64,000 nt of DNA from Actinacidiphila sp. DG2A-62 (lineage in GTDB: Bacteria > Actinomycetota > Actinomycetes > Streptomycetales > Streptomycetaceae), in assembly GCF_035825295.1 (NCBI RefSeq), contig NZ_JAYMGI010000002.1:2520001-2584000 (forward strand), in the 5' to 3' direction. The position numbers and the translations under genes are program-made. Shown piece by piece: positions 43,011 through 53,153 of this stretch (position 1 is the first letter of the stretch; every line of letters begins with the position of its first letter). The notes beneath the pieces are model-generated. The model was not told the DNA's origin and made no database searches. It saw nothing but the letters and a program-made list of their open reading frames with translations.

Positions 43011-44107
43011 CCGCGCAGCTGGTCGGCGAAGGCGTGGTCGCGGAGCTTGCCGAGCGTCTTGGACTCGATCTGGCGGATGCGCTCGCGGGTGACGCCGAAC
43101 ATCCGGCCGATCTCCTCCAGGGTGCGCGCCCGGCCGTCGACCAGCCCGTAGCGCAGCTGCACCACCCGGCGCTCGCGCTCGCCCAGCGTGGACAGCACCG
43201 CCTCCAGGTGTTCGCGCAGCAGCAGGAACGCCGCGGACTCCACCGGCGAGGCCGCGTCGCCGTCCTCGATCAGGTCGCCGAGCGCGACGTCCTCCTCCTC
43301 GCCGACCGGCGCGTGCAGCGACACCGGCTCCTGGGCCAGCCGCAGCACCTCGCTCACGCGCTCCGGGGTCAGCTCCAGCCGGGCGGCGACCTCCTCGGTG
43401 GTCGGCTCGGTGCCGCGCTCCTGCAGCAGGCTGCGCTGCGTCCGCACCACCCGGTTGATCAGCTCGACCACGTGCACCGGCACCCGTATGGTGCGGGCCT
43501 GGTCGGCCAGCGCCCGCGACATCGCCTGGCGGATCCACCAGGTCGCGTACGTGGAGAACTTGTAGCCGCGCGCGTAGTCGAACTTCTCCACCGCGCGGAT
43601 CAGTCCGAGGTTGCCCTCCTGGACCAGGTCGAGCATGGTCAGGCCGCGTCCGACGTATCGTTTCGCCACCGAGACCACCAGCCGCAGGTTCGCCTCGATC
43701 AGGCGGCGCTTGGCCATCCGGCCGAGCACCACCAGCCGGTCCAGGTCCACCGCGAGCTGCGAGTCCTGCGAGTCCAGGTCGGGGAACGCGGCGAGCTTCT
43801 CCTCCGCGAACAGCCCGGCCTCGACCCGGCGCGCGAGGTCCACCTCCTCCTCGGCGGTGAGCAGCGGGACGCGGCCGATCTCGCGCAGATACTGGCGGAA
43901 CAGGTCCGCGGTGGGGCCGGCGGAGGACTGGGCGCGCTGCTCGGGGACCCGCGGCAGCGGGTCGTCGGCGGCGCCGTCGAGGACGTCGGGAACGTCCGGG
44001 ATATCCGGGACATCCGGGACGTCGGCGCCGCCCGCGTCGTCCTGGGCCGCCGGCAGGGCCGGGAGGGCGACCGGTGCGGGTGCGTGGATCTGTGTGGGCG
44101 TCTGCAC
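42998..44107 (-). CDS. hrdA: RNA polymerase sigma factor, HrdA-type (group 2 sigma-70)
   Basis: 369 residues. After a variable N-terminus with a run of Asp-Val/Ile-Pro units (residues 28-41), regions 1.2 to 4 are complete: [40 protein letters not shown] (regions 2.3-2.4) and [20 protein letters not shown] (4.2 helix-turn-helix). It lacks the long N-terminal domain of the principal sigma factor HrdB. The name HrdA is given for its place next to dnaG, the usual Streptomyces arrangement; HrdC/HrdD-type naming cannot be excluded by sequence alone. Confidence 0.85.
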   Translation of the reverse strand: MQTPTQIHAPAPVALPALPAAQDDAGGADVPDVPDIPDVPDVLDGAADDPLPRVPEQRAQSSAGPTADLFRQYLREIGRVPLLTAEEEVDLARRVEAGLFAEEKLAAFPDLDSQDSQLAVDLDRLVVLGRMAKRRLIEANLRLVVSVAKRYVGRGLTMLDLVQEGNLGLIRAVEKFDYARGYKFSTYATWWIRQAMSRALADQARTIRVPVHVVELINRVVRTQRSLLQERGTEPTTEEVAARLELTPERVSEVLRLAQEPVSLHAPVGEEEDVALGDLIEDGDAASPVESAAFLLLREHLEAVLSTLGERERRVVQLRYGLVDGRARTLEEIGRMFGVTRERIRQIESKTLGKLRDHAFADQLRGYLD

Positions 44108-44298
44108 GGAAGTGACCTCCGCGGTGAGCGCGACGTGTGGCTCGCGAAGGGGCGTCGCGCGACGCGCGGGCGCGGCTCCGGGCCGTCACCCAGTGTGGCC
44201 CACGAGGCGGCCCCGCCCCTAGGGTCGTGCGCCCCCTTTTTCACACCACGTCACCACCCGCGTCCGCCCGGTGACGCAGGAGGGCCGGCACAGGAGCC

Positions 44299-44352
44299 TG
44301 GCACAGGAGCCTGCCGCAGATGCCCTGGCACAGGAGCCTGCCGCAGATGCCC
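44299..44352. repeat. two exact 27-bp tandem repeats between dnaG and hrdA
   Basis: Unit TGGCACAGGAGCCTGCCGCA plus GATGCCC, at 44299-44325 and 44326-44352, with a partial copy (GGCACAGGAGCCT) just before. It lies in the 290-bp gap between the two genes; no role visible. Confidence 0.7.
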
Positions 44353-44395
44353 TGACGCAGGGGTCCTGACGCAGCGGGCCCGCGACGCAGGTCGC

Positions 44396-46423
44396 CTACA
44401 GTGCCGCCGCGCCCTGGACCCGCAGCCGCTGGCCGTACTGCTGCAGCGCCCACAGCTCGCCCTGCGTCGCGGTCATCTCCGGCGCGTCCGCGCGCACGCC
44501 CTGCGCCGCCAGCCGGGCCTGGTGGGCCAGCACCTGCGCGACCCGCCGCTCGACCGCGAGCATCCGCACCCGGACCAGCACCTCGCCCGCGTACAGCTCG
44601 GGAATTTTGTGCATCACCGGCTCGACGGCCAGCTCGGTGACCATCATCCGCACGGTGTCGTCCGGCGCGGCCTCCCGGACCCGGGTGAGGTACTCCGCGT
44701 CGGCCTGCTCGACCCCGCCGGCCGCCGCGATCACCCGGCGCACCGCGGCGTACGGGGGACCGGTGAACTCGTCCTCGCCGTACGCGTCGAAGGCCGGGGA
44801 GACCAGCTGCGGGTACTGCAGCGCCATCTTCAGCAGCTCGCGCTCCACCCGGTGGGCCGGGCTGCGCAGGTCCAGCCGGGGGCCGCGGGGCGGCTGGGGT
44901 CCGCCCTGGCCGCCGTGACCGCCCGGCCCGGACGGCTGCCCGGGACCGTAGCCGCCGGGACCCGCGCCCGGACCGCGGCCAGGGCCGCCGGGACCGTAGC
45001 CGGGGCCCGGCCCGTAGCCGCCGCCCGGACCGCCGCGGCCGGGCCCGCCGGCCCGCACTGGCTCGCCACGGCCGGCGCCGCCGGCCGCCCGGGCCCGGGA
45101 CATCGCCCGCACCCGGCGGATGATCGACTGCTCCTCGGCCTGACTGGCGATCCCCGCCATGCCGACCAGCCGGATCGCGTAACGGTCGCGCAGCGCCTGG
45201 TTCTTGATCGCGGCCACCACCGGGACCGCCGCGTCCACCGCGGCGACCCGGCCCTCGTCGGTGTCCAGGTTGTAGCGCGAGACGATCGAGCGCAGCGCGA
45301 ACGCGAACAGCGGGGTGCGGCCGTCGATCAGCCGCTGCACCGCCGCGTCGCCCTCGGCCAGCCGCAGCTCGCACGGGTCCATGCCGCCCGGCGTGATCGC
45401 GATCGACGTCTCGGCGGCGAACTTCTGGTCGTCCTCGAACGCCCGCAGCGCCGCCTTCTGCCCGGCCTCGTCGCCGTCGAAGGTGAACACCACCTCCGCG
45501 CCGGAGTTGTCCATCAGCAGCCGGCGCAGGATCTTGATGTGGTCGCCGCCGAAGGAGGTGCCGCAGGTGGCGATGGCGGTGGTCACCCCGGCCAGGTGGC
45601 AGGCCATCACGTCGGTGTAGCCCTCGACCACCACCGCGCGGCCGGTCCGCGCGATCTCCTTCTTCGCCAGGTCGATCCCGTACAGCACCTGCGACTTGCG
45701 GTAGAGCGGCGTCTCGGAGGTGTTCAGGTACTTCGGCCCCTGGTCGTCCTCGCGCAGCTTGCGCGCGCCGAAGCCGACGACCTCGCCGGTGATGTCGCGG
45801 ATCGGCCAGATCAGCCGGCCGCGGAACCGGTCGATCGCGCCGCCGCGACGGCTCTCCGAGGCCAGGCCCGCGGTGATCAACTCCTTGTCGGAGAAGCCCT
45901 TCCCGCGCAGATACCGCACCAGGTGGTCCCGGCCAGGCGCGTACCCCACCGCGAAGTGCTCGGCCGCGGCCTGGTCGAAGCCCCGCCCGGCCAGGAACCG
46001 CCGCCCGATCTCGGCCTCGGCGGAGGCCAGTTGCTCCTGGTAGAACTGCGCGGCCACCCGGTGCGCCTCGACCAGCCGGATGCGCTCCCCCTGCTGCCGC
46101 CCCGGTACGTGGCTGCCCTCCTCGTACCGCAGCGTGATCCCGGCCTGCCCCGCCAGCCGCTCCACCGCCTCGGTGAACGACAGGTGGTCCACCTTCATCA
46201 CGAACGCGAGCGTGTCCCCGCCCTCGCCGCAGCCGAAACAGTGATAGAGGCCCTTGCTCGGGCTGACCTGGAAGGAGGGGGACTTCTCGTCGTGGAAGGG
46301 GCACAGGCCCTTGAGGTTGCCGCCGCCGGCGTTCTTGAGCTGGAGATATTCGGAGACGACCGCGTCGATGGGGACGGCGTCGCGTACCGCTTTCACGTCT
46401 TCGTCCCTGATCCGCCCGGCCAC
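44396..46423 (-). CDS. dnaG: DNA primase
   Basis: 675 residues from GTG 46423. The CHC2 zinc finger is seen as GLCPFHDEKSPSFQV and YHCFGCGEGGDTLAF. The TOPRIM catalytic core follows (AVVVEGYTDVMACHLAGVTT, VVFTFDGDEAGQKAALRAFE). A Gly/Pro/Tyr-rich linker of about 80 residues (GPGYGPGGPGRGPGAGPGGY) joins the C-terminal DnaB-binding helical domain. Primase makes RNA primers for the replication fork. The long low-complexity linker is a lineage feature. Confidence 0.95.
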   Translation of the reverse strand: MAGRIRDEDVKAVRDAVPIDAVVSEYLQLKNAGGGNLKGLCPFHDEKSPSFQVSPSKGLYHCFGCGEGGDTLAFVMKVDHLSFTEAVERLAGQAGITLRYEEGSHVPGRQQGERIRLVEAHRVAAQFYQEQLASAEAEIGRRFLAGRGFDQAAAEHFAVGYAPGRDHLVRYLRGKGFSDKELITAGLASESRRGGAIDRFRGRLIWPIRDITGEVVGFGARKLREDDQGPKYLNTSETPLYRKSQVLYGIDLAKKEIARTGRAVVVEGYTDVMACHLAGVTTAIATCGTSFGGDHIKILRRLLMDNSGAEVVFTFDGDEAGQKAALRAFEDDQKFAAETSIAITPGGMDPCELRLAEGDAAVQRLIDGRTPLFAFALRSIVSRYNLDTDEGRVAAVDAAVPVVAAIKNQALRDRYAIRLVGMAGIASQAEEQSIIRRVRAMSRARAAGGAGRGEPVRAGGPGRGGPGGGYGPGPGYGPGGPGRGPGAGPGGYGPGQPSGPGGHGGQGGPQPPRGPRLDLRSPAHRVERELLKMALQYPQLVSPAFDAYGEDEFTGPPYAAVRRVIAAAGGVEQADAEYLTRVREAAPDDTVRMMVTELAVEPVMHKIPELYAGEVLVRVRMLAVERRVAQVLAHQARLAAQGVRADAPEMTATQGELWALQQYGQRLRVQGAAAL

Positions 46424-46506
46424 GGGGGAAGTCTACGGCGCGCGGCGGACAGGGCGGCCGGGGCCGGGCCCGGCGGCCGGGCGGGCGTGCGGAGGGCGGC
46501 AGCGGC

Positions 46507-46968
46507 TCAGCCGAGGTCCTTGGTGACGAAGACGTAGTGCGGGCCGCTGGGCTCCAGGACGAACTCCTCGCCGATCGCGGTGAAGCCCTGGTGCTCGTAG
46601 AAGCCGGCCGCCGAGGTGCGGCCGTTGCACCACGCCAGCTGCGCGCCGCGGGCCGCGCACTCGGCCAGGCCCGCGCGCAGCGCCGCCGCGCCGAAGCCCC
46701 GGCCGCGCACCTCGGGCGCGGTGCCCATGCCGCGGAACCGGTACGCGACGGCGCCCGCCTCGCCGGGCAGCTCGTCCGGGAAGAAGGTGACGCAGCCGCG
46801 CACGGCGCCGTCGGCGTCGTACGCGGCCACGTGGAAGGCGTCGTCGCGGGCGTCCTCCGGGTAGACCGCGGTCTCCCGCGGCAGCCCGGTGCGCAGCACC
46901 GCCCAGCGCAGCGCGAATATCTCCTCGACGGGCACGACGGCGGTGCGGACGGGGGCGGAGCCGGGCAT
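46507..46968 (-). CDS. GNAT-family N-acetyltransferase
   Basis: 153 residues. EIFALRWAVLRTGLPRETAV at the N-terminus, acetyl-CoA motif A as [20 protein letters not shown], and AWCNGRTSAAGFYEHQGFTA with the C-terminal strands. The pattern resembles ElaA/YjdJ-like small acetyltransferases. It lies in the same direction as dnaG, 83 bp upstream of it, separated by a gap rich in G and C without other features. Acceptor unknown. Confidence 0.85.
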   Translation of the reverse strand: MPGSAPVRTAVVPVEEIFALRWAVLRTGLPRETAVYPEDARDDAFHVAAYDADGAVRGCVTFFPDELPGEAGAVAYRFRGMGTAPEVRGRGFGAAALRAGLAECAARGAQLAWCNGRTSAAGFYEHQGFTAIGEEFVLEPSGPHYVFVTKDLG

Positions 46969-47056
46969 GTGCGCAAGTCCTCTTCCTGGGCGTTCGGTGG
47001 GGCGGCCGGGCGTCCGGGGGCCGACCGGGCGGCCGGCCGTGCTGCCGTCCGGCCGC

Positions 47057-48316
47057 TCAGTCCAGGAACGAGGCTAGCGGGACGGAGGGGTCGGACAGCG
47101 CGTCGGGGTCGACCGGGCGGCCGGAGCGGATGAGCTGCTGGATCTGCTCGGTGACGTCCCACACGTTGACGTTCATCCCGGCCAGCACCCGCCCCTGGTG
47201 CAGCCAGAACGCGATGAACTGCCGCTTGCCGACGTCGCCGCGGCACACCACCTGGTCGTAGGTGCCGGGCGCGGCGTGCCCGGAGAACTCCATGCCCAGG
47301 TCGTACTGGTCGGAGAAGAAGTACGGCACCCGGTCGTACGTCACCGGCCGGCCGAGCATGGCGCGGGCGGCGGCCGGCCCGCCGTTCAGGGCGTTCGCCC
47401 AGTGCTCGACGCGCAGCCGGATGCCCAGCAGCGGGTGCTCGGCGCTGGCGACGTCGCCGGCGGCGTAGATGTCCGGGTCGGAGGTGCGCAGCTCGGCGTC
47501 CACCGCGATGCCGCCGCCCTGCTCGCGCGCGGCCAGGGTGAGGCCGGCGACCTCGGCGAGCGCGGTGCGCGGCGCGGCGCCGATCGCGGCGAGCACGTCG
47601 TGCGCGGGGTGCTCCTCGCCGTCGTCGGTGCGGGCGGCCAGGACCATGCCGTCCTGGCCGGTGATCTCGGTGAGCCGGGCGCCGAAGTGGAAACGGACTC
47701 CGTGTTCGGCGTGCAGGTCGGTGAAGACCGCGCCCAGCTCCGGGCCGAGCACCGCGTGCAGCGGCGTGGCCTCGGGCTCGACGACAGTCACCTCGGCGCC
47801 GTAGCCGCGGGCCGCGGCGGCGACCTCCAGGCCGATCCAGCCGGCGCCGGCGATCACCAGGTGGCCGTTCTCCCGGCCGAGGCTGGTCAGCACGTGCTTG
47901 AGCCGCTCGGCGTGGGCGAGCCGGCGCAGGTGGTGCACACCGGCCAGGTCGGTGCCGGGGATGTCGAGCCGGCGCGGCTCGGAGCCGGTGGCGAGCAGCA
48001 GTTTGTCGTACTGCAGCGTGGTGCCGTCGCCCAGCCGTACGGTCTTGGCGACGCGGTCCAGGTGCACCACGGGCTGGCCGAGGTGGAGTTCGATGTCGTG
48101 CTCGGCGTACCAGCCGTTGTGCTGGACGAACACCGACTCCCTGTCGGCGCTGCCGGTGAGGAAGCCCTTGGACAGCGGTGGGCGTTCGTAGGGGTGGTCG
48201 CGTTCGTCGCCGATCAGTATCACCCGGCCGGTGAATCCCTCGGAGCGGAGCGTCTCGGCGGCTTTCGCCCCGGCCAGCCCTGCTCCGACGATCACGAAGG
48301 TCTGGTGCGCGTCCAC
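47057..48316 (-). CDS. FAD-dependent pyridine nucleotide-disulfide oxidoreductase (ferredoxin reductase-like)
   Basis: 419 residues from a GTG with GGAGG upstream (48319 is an adjacent alternative). FAD-binding [23 protein letters not shown]-binding [20 protein letters not shown] and [20 protein letters not shown] mark the family, with [17 protein letters not shown] near the end. The C-terminal part ([20 protein letters not shown]) is the reductase domain of rubredoxin/ferredoxin reductases. Likely electron donor to a mono-oxygenase or ferredoxin. Divergent from dgt. Confidence 0.9.
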   Translation of the reverse strand: MDAHQTFVIVGAGLAGAKAAETLRSEGFTGRVILIGDERDHPYERPPLSKGFLTGSADRESVFVQHNGWYAEHDIELHLGQPVVHLDRVAKTVRLGDGTTLQYDKLLLATGSEPRRLDIPGTDLAGVHHLRRLAHAERLKHVLTSLGRENGHLVIAGAGWIGLEVAAAARGYGAEVTVVEPEATPLHAVLGPELGAVFTDLHAEHGVRFHFGARLTEITGQDGMVLAARTDDGEEHPAHDVLAAIGAAPRTALAEVAGLTLAAREQGGGIAVDAELRTSDPDIYAAGDVASAEHPLLGIRLRVEHWANALNGGPAAARAMLGRPVTYDRVPYFFSDQYDLGMEFSGHAAPGTYDQVVCRGDVGKRQFIAFWLHQGRVLAGMNVNVWDVTEQIQQLIRSGRPVDPDALSDPSVPLASFLD

Positions 48317-48486
48317 CACAGTTGCCTCCCCGGCGGGTCGTTCGGTGCTTCGAGCGTCCCGCACGGGGAGCCGCACCGGAAGAGCGCCGCGCCGTTTTCC
48401 CCCGTTCACCTGGTCCGGGGCCGCTCGGCGGGCCGGCGGGCCGGTGTGCGGCGTCATGTGCGCCGCGGGGCGGTTACGGTCGGGGT

Positions 48487-49851
48487 ATGGACGTTGGGGA
48501 CGGCGCGGCCGGGGCGGGGGCGGCACACACCGGGGCGCACGGCGAGGCGCGGACCGAGGCGCGGACCGAGGCGTACGCCGGGACGTACCCCGAGTCGTAC
48601 GGCCCGTATCTCGCGGGCGACATGGAGCGCTACGTGCCCGAGCCCGACAAGCGCCCCGGCCGTACCGCCTTCCAGCGCGACCGGGCCCGCGTGCTGCACT
48701 CCGCCGCCCTGCGGCGCCTGGCCGGCAAGACGCAGGTCGTGGACCCGGTCACGCCCGAGAACGCCGCCGGCGACACCAGCCCCCGCACCCGGCTGACGCA
48801 CTCGCTGGAGTGCGCCCAGGTCGGGCGCGAGCTGGGCGCCGCGCTGGGCTGCGACCCCGACCTGGTCGAGACCGCCTGCCTCGCGCACGACCTGGGCCAC
48901 CCGCCGTTCGGGCACAACGGCGAGATGGTGCTCGCCGAGTTCGCCGCGGACTGCGGCGGCTTCGAGGGCAACGCGCAGAGCCTGCGGCTGCTCACCCGGA
49001 TCGAGCCGAAGCGGTTCGCCTCGCCCGAGGTGAGCGTGGGGCTCAACCTCACCCGCGCCGCGCTCGACGCCGCCACCAAGTACCCGTGGCCCCGCGGCCG
49101 CCACCCGACCGTGCCGGGCAGCCCCAAGTTCGGCGCGTACGAGGACGACCTGCCGGTGTTCCGCTGGCTGCGCGAGGGCGCGCCCGAGGGGCGGCAGTGC
49201 TTCGAGGCGCAGGTCATGGACTGGTCGGACGATGTCGCCTACTCCGTGCACGACGTGGAGGACGGCCTGAAGGCCGGGCACATCGACCCGCGCGCGCTGC
49301 GGTCCCCGGCCGAGCGGGCCGACGTCTTCGCCTGCGCCGCCGCGCGCTACGCCCCCGCCGACGCCGAGCCCGAGGAGCTCGCCGAGGCCCTGGACCGGCT
49401 GGTCGGCCAGCCCTGGTGGCCGCGCCGCTACGACGGCTCGGCGCAGGACCAGGCGGGCCTGAAGGACGCGGCGTCGCAGCTCATCGGGAGGTTCTGCCTG
49501 GCGGCCGAGGGCGCGACGCGCGAGCGGTACGGGTCCGCGCGGCTCACCCGCTACCGCGCCGAGCTGGTCGTGCCGCGCGCGCAGCGCCTGGAGTGCGCGG
49601 TGCTCAAGGCGGTCGCCGACCGGTACGTGATGCAGCGCGCCGCCCAGGCACGGCGGCGCGCCGAGCAGCGCGTCGTCATCGGCGAGCTGGCCCAGGCGCT
49701 GCTGGAGCGCGCGCCGTACGGGCTCGATCCGCAGTTCCGCGCGGTGTTCCTGGCGGCCGGCGACGACGCGGGGCGGCGGCGGGCGGTGGTCGACCAGATC
49801 GCGTCGCTGACGGACGCGGCGGCCACGGCCCTGCACACGCGCCTCGCCTGA
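48487..49851 (+). CDS. dgt: deoxyguanosinetriphosphate triphosphohydrolase-like protein
   Basis: 454 residues from ATG 48487. The HD phosphohydrolase metal site is complete: [20 protein letters not shown] (His), [20 protein letters not shown] (His-Asp) and [17 protein letters not shown] (Asp). [20 protein letters not shown] is the usual dGTPase opening after an Ala/Gly/Glu-rich tail of about 40 residues. The enzyme hydrolyses dNTPs to nucleosides and triphosphate, controlling the dNTP pool. Its normal place beside dnaG fits the core chromosomal order. Confidence 0.93.
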   Translation: MDVGDGAAGAGAAHTGAHGEARTEARTEAYAGTYPESYGPYLAGDMERYVPEPDKRPGRTAFQRDRARVLHSAALRRLAGKTQVVDPVTPENAAGDTSPRTRLTHSLECAQVGRELGAALGCDPDLVETACLAHDLGHPPFGHNGEMVLAEFAADCGGFEGNAQSLRLLTRIEPKRFASPEVSVGLNLTRAALDAATKYPWPRGRHPTVPGSPKFGAYEDDLPVFRWLREGAPEGRQCFEAQVMDWSDDVAYSVHDVEDGLKAGHIDPRALRSPAERADVFACAAARYAPADAEPEELAEALDRLVGQPWWPRRYDGSAQDQAGLKDAASQLIGRFCLAAEGATRERYGSARLTRYRAELVVPRAQRLECAVLKAVADRYVMQRAAQARRRAEQRVVIGELAQALLERAPYGLDPQFRAVFLAAGDDAGRRRAVVDQIASLTDAAATALHTRLA

Positions 49852-50059
49852 CGCGGGGAGCCCGCGCCCGCCTCACTTGACGCCGTGTCCCGCAGTGGCC
49901 TCGCCTGACGCGGGGGCTCCCGCGCCCCGCCTCCCCCTCACGCGGGGGGGCGTCGCGCCCCGCCTCCCCCTGACGCGGGGGCGTCGCGCGCCCGCCTCAC
50001 CGACACGGGGGGGCGCCGCGCTCAACTGCCGCGCGAGGGGTCCTCCCGGGCTGCACGGC

Positions 50060-50345
50060 GGTCCGAGGCTGCGGGGTTGTCCGACGCTGCGGTGCCGTCC
50101 GAGGCCCTGCGGCGGTCCGAGGCCGCGGTGCCGTCCCAGACCGCGCGGTGCCCGACTGCGCGCGGCCGTCCGAAGCTGCGGTGCGGCCCGGGGCCGCGCG
50201 GGCCGTCCCAGGTCGCGTGGCGGTCCGAGGCCGCGGGGTTGTCCGACGCTGCGGTGCGGTCCGGGGCCGCGCGGGCCGTCCCAGGCCCCGCGGCCGTCCC
50301 AGGCCGCGCGGTGCCCGGGCTGCGCGGTGCCCCGGCTGCGCCGAG
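50060..50345. repeat. degenerate tandem repeats, mixture of ~22-bp units
   Basis: Repeated blocks of the form GGTCCGAGGCCGCGG, GGTTGTCCGACGCTGCGGTG and CGCGCGGGCCGTCCCAG fill the gap between dgt and the chelatase gene. The stretch has no credible gene; minus-strand reading gives only Asp/Ala/Arg-rich runs. Confidence 0.6.
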
Positions 50346-50367
50346 GCCGCCGGCGCCGAGGCGTGGC

Positions 50368-51432
50368 TCATGCGCGTGACGCGGCAGGGCGGCGGGTCGG
50401 GAAGGGCGGGGGCAGGGGCGAGGACGGGCCCGGGGCCGGGGTCGACGCGGCGTCGTAGCGGTGGAGGACCAGCCGGGCCACGGCCTCGTGGGCGCCGAGC
50501 GGCGCGGACGCGAGGTCGGGGGCCGCGGCGGCGCACTGCGTGGCGAAGCGGCCGGGCGCGGTGAAGTAGGAGGCGACGGCGATCCGCCGGGCGCCGCGCG
50601 CGCGGAGGCCGGCCACGGCGTCGGCCACGGTGGGGGCCGCCGCCGAGGCGTACGCGGGGACGACCGGCGCCCCGCCGAGCCGGCGCGACAGCAGCGCCGC
50701 CGCCCGCCGCGTGTCCACCGCGGCGTCCGGATCGCGCGAGCCCGCCGCCGCCAGGACCACCGGGTCTCCCGCGCGCCGTCCCGCCTCCGCGAGCCGCGCG
50801 GCCAGCGCCTCGGCCAGCAGCGGATCGGGGCCCAGCGGCGGCGCGACGATCCCGCGCAGCCCCGGCTCCGCGGCGAGCGCGGCCGGCAGGTCGACCTTGA
50901 CGTGGTGGCCGCGCCCGAGCAGCAGCGGCACGAGGACGACGTCGAGGGGGGCGCCGAGGGGGGCGCCGAGTGCGTCGAAGGGGGCGAGGACGTCGCGAGG
51001 GCCATGAGCGCCACGCGCGCCATCAGCGCCGGACACGTCCGGGCCGCCGCGTCGCCCGGGAGTGCCGGGGCTGCCGAGAGCCGCCGCGCGGGCGGACAGG
51101 CCCCGGACCTCCCGGGCCGGGCGGACTGCCCCGGCCGCGCGGGCCTGCCACGCCGCCAGGGCCGCCTGCCCGACGCCGACCGCGCCGGCCGCCGCGCGCT
51201 CCCCCGCGATCCCCGCCAGCGTCGCCCCCAGCAGCGGCTCGTTCAGCTCCACGTGCCCGAGCCGTACGTCCAGGCCGGGACGCAGCGCGCGGACCCGCGC
51301 CACGAGCGCGGTGACGGTCGCCAGGGCCCGCGGATCGCGGCTCCCGTGCGCCACCGCCACCAGCACCGGGGCGCGGCCGGCCGGGAGCGCGGGCAGCGCA
51401 CGCGCGGACGCCGGCGCGGGACACGCCGGCAC
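50368..51432 (-). CDS. CbiX-type sirohydrochlorin chelatase
   Basis: 354 residues. VLVAVAHGSRDPRALATVTA opens the first chelatase lobe, with the metal-binding His, and the second lobe has VVLVPLLLGRGHHVKVDLPA and VVLAAAGSRDPDAAVDTRRA. Between them residues about 110-160 form an Ala/Gly/Pro-rich insert not seen in shorter relatives. Such enzymes insert iron into sirohydrochlorin for sirohaem (or cobalt for cobalamin). Nearby NirB needs sirohaem, supporting the former use. Confidence 0.82.
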   Translation of the reverse strand: MPACPAPASARALPALPAGRAPVLVAVAHGSRDPRALATVTALVARVRALRPGLDVRLGHVELNEPLLGATLAGIAGERAAAGAVGVGQAALAAWQARAAGAVRPAREVRGLSARAAALGSPGTPGRRGGPDVSGADGARGAHGPRDVLAPFDALGAPLGAPLDVVLVPLLLGRGHHVKVDLPAALAAEPGLRGIVAPPLGPDPLLAEALAARLAEAGRRAGDPVVLAAAGSRDPDAAVDTRRAAALLSRRLGGAPVVPAYASAAAPTVADAVAGLRARGARRIAVASYFTAPGRFATQCAAAAPDLASAPLGAHEAVARLVLHRYDAASTPAPGPSSPLPPPFPTRRPAASRA

Positions 51433-51597
51433 CGATTGCGTCGGCGCTCGATGCGCCGACGCCGGCCCGGCGCCGGATGGGCCGGTCCCGGATGCGTCGG
51501 TGCCGGATGCCTCGCTGCGGGATACGTCATGGGGACGATCGTCCGCGCACGCCGTTGCGCCGCGGTTGCCGCGCGGTAAGGGCGGGTGACGGGCGGC

Positions 51598-52029
51598 TCA
51601 CAGGCCGTGCCGCGCCGCGGTGAGCCAGTCGCCGCCGGCGATGGGGCGGCCCTCGGCGCGCAGTTCGTCGGCCAGCGGCCCGTTGGCGAGGTAGACCCAC
51701 GCCTCGGCCGGCCCGCGCTCGGTGGTGACGGTGCGGCGCTCGCGCTCGTAGAGGTTCCCGGGGTCGCCGGGGGTGTACGTCTCCAGCCGGTCGAGGTCGG
51801 CGAGCACCCGCGGGTAGACGTCGGCGGCGACGCGTACGAGGTCGCCGTGCACGACCGCCGCGCCGAGCGGGTCGGCGACGGCGAACGGGTAGCCGGGTCC
51901 GGGGTAGAGCAGCGCGCCGGGCAGCCGCGCGGGCGTCCAGGACAGGGTGCGCCCGGCCAGCAGCGCGTGGTTGCGCTGCCCGCGGCGCAGCGTCCCGTAC
52001 ACGAAGAACGGCAGCCGGGCCTCGGTCAC
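51598..52029 (-). CDS. gamma-glutamylcyclotransferase family protein
   Basis: 143 residues from a GTG with GGAGG upstream at 52029. It starts VTEARLPFFVYGTLRRGQRN, the YGTL(R)xG motif of the AIG2/GGCT fold, and continues GALLYPGPGYPFAVADP with VLADLDRLETYTPGDPGNLY, containing the expected acidic catalytic residue. The longer frame to 52203 has no start signal. It may process gamma-glutamyl amines or peptides; the true substrate is uncertain. Confidence 0.82.
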   Translation of the reverse strand: MTEARLPFFVYGTLRRGQRNHALLAGRTLSWTPARLPGALLYPGPGYPFAVADPLGAAVVHGDLVRVAADVYPRVLADLDRLETYTPGDPGNLYERERRTVTTERGPAEAWVYLANGPLADELRAEGRPIAGGDWLTAARHGL

Positions 52030-52229
52030 GGGGTCCTCCGGGGGCGGGGTCGGCGGGTCGGAAGGCGGGGCGCCGTCGCGTACGGGCCCGGGTCCGCGCG
52101 GACGGGCCCGGTCCATGGTCTCGCGCGACGGGCTCCGGCGTGATGCGTACGGGGGCAACCGGCGGCGGTCCCCGGCGCGTCGGTGTCGTTGGCGGGGGTG
52201 CAACGGCCGGACGGCGGGAGGGGCGGCGC

Positions 52230-53081
52230 GTGGGGAATGCGGGACGGGACGCCGGGCGGTGGCGGCTGAGCCGGCTGGGCCGGCTGGGCCGGCTGAGCCC
52301 GTGGCTGCGTGGGCGGCTGCGGCCCGCCTCGCCCGCGGGGAGGGCGCCGAGGGCGCCGCGGCTGGAGCTGGAACCGCGGGCGCTGCCCCGGCTCGCCCTG
52401 CCGCGGACCGTGCCCGAGCGGCGGCGCGCCCTGCGCTGGGCGGTGGCCCTGTGCGTGCTCGCGCTGCTGCCCGCGACCTGGGTGCGGCTGGCCGGCGGCG
52501 ACCGGGTGCATTCGGAGGCGGACGTGCCCGCGGAGCCGGTGGCCGTCGTCTTCGGCGCGGGCCTGGACGGCGACCGGCCGTCGCCGTACCTGGCGCACCG
52601 GCTGGACGCGGCGGTCCGCCTGTACGAGGCGGGGAAGGTCCGGGTGCTGCTGGTGACCGGTGACAACAGCCGGGTGTCGTACGACGAGCCGGGCGCGATG
52701 CGCGCCTACCTGACCGCGCACGGCGTGCCGCGCGGGCGGGTGGTCGTGGACGACGCCGGGTTCGACACCTGGGACTCCTGCGACCGGGCCCGCCGGATCT
52801 TCGGCGTGCGCCACGCGGTGCTGGTCAGCCAGGGATTCCACATCCGCAGGGCGCTCGCGCTGTGCGCCGCCGCGGGCATCGACGCCTACGGGGTCGGCGT
52901 CGGCGAGAAGCACGACGCGACCTGGTACGCCTCCGGCGCCCGCGAGGTCCTGGCGGCCGGCAAGGCGGCCTTCGACGCGGCGGTCCGCCCCGACCCGCGC
53001 TTCCTGGGTCCGCACGAGAGCGGTGTGACGCGCGCGCTGGAAGCCCCGGGGAGTACGCCCGGTGCGCCCGGCGGACGTTGA
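52230..53081 (+). CDS. SanA/YdcF-family (DUF218) membrane-anchored protein
   Basis: 283 residues from a GTG at 52230 that follows GGGAGGGG; an earlier frame start at 52140 adds 30 residues without a ribosome site. A single hydrophobic helix (RALRWAVALCVLALLPATWV) lies after an Arg/Leu-rich tail. The DUF218 domain then has PVAVVFGAGLDGDRPSPYLA, RVLLVTGDNSRVSYDEPGAM and NxxE-like DSCDRARRIFGVRHAVLVSQ, the SanA order. Members affect envelope permeability or vancomycin response in other bacteria; the reaction is unknown. Confidence 0.82.
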   Translation: MGNAGRDAGRWRLSRLGRLGRLSPWLRGRLRPASPAGRAPRAPRLELEPRALPRLALPRTVPERRRALRWAVALCVLALLPATWVRLAGGDRVHSEADVPAEPVAVVFGAGLDGDRPSPYLAHRLDAAVRLYEAGKVRVLLVTGDNSRVSYDEPGAMRAYLTAHGVPRGRVVVDDAGFDTWDSCDRARRIFGVRHAVLVSQGFHIRRALALCAAAGIDAYGVGVGEKHDATWYASGAREVLAAGKAAFDAAVRPDPRFLGPHESGVTRALEAPGSTPGAPGGR

Positions 53082-53153
53082 GGGGCGGGACCGAGCGGGT
53101 GCGGGCGCCCGGCGCTCGATGCGGGGTGGACGTCCGGCAGGGGCGAAGGGAGA

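Noticed and set aside
44241..47246. 1001-codon frame overlapping dnaG
   Set aside because: Out of frame with the clear primase; high Arg/Gly content and no conserved motif.
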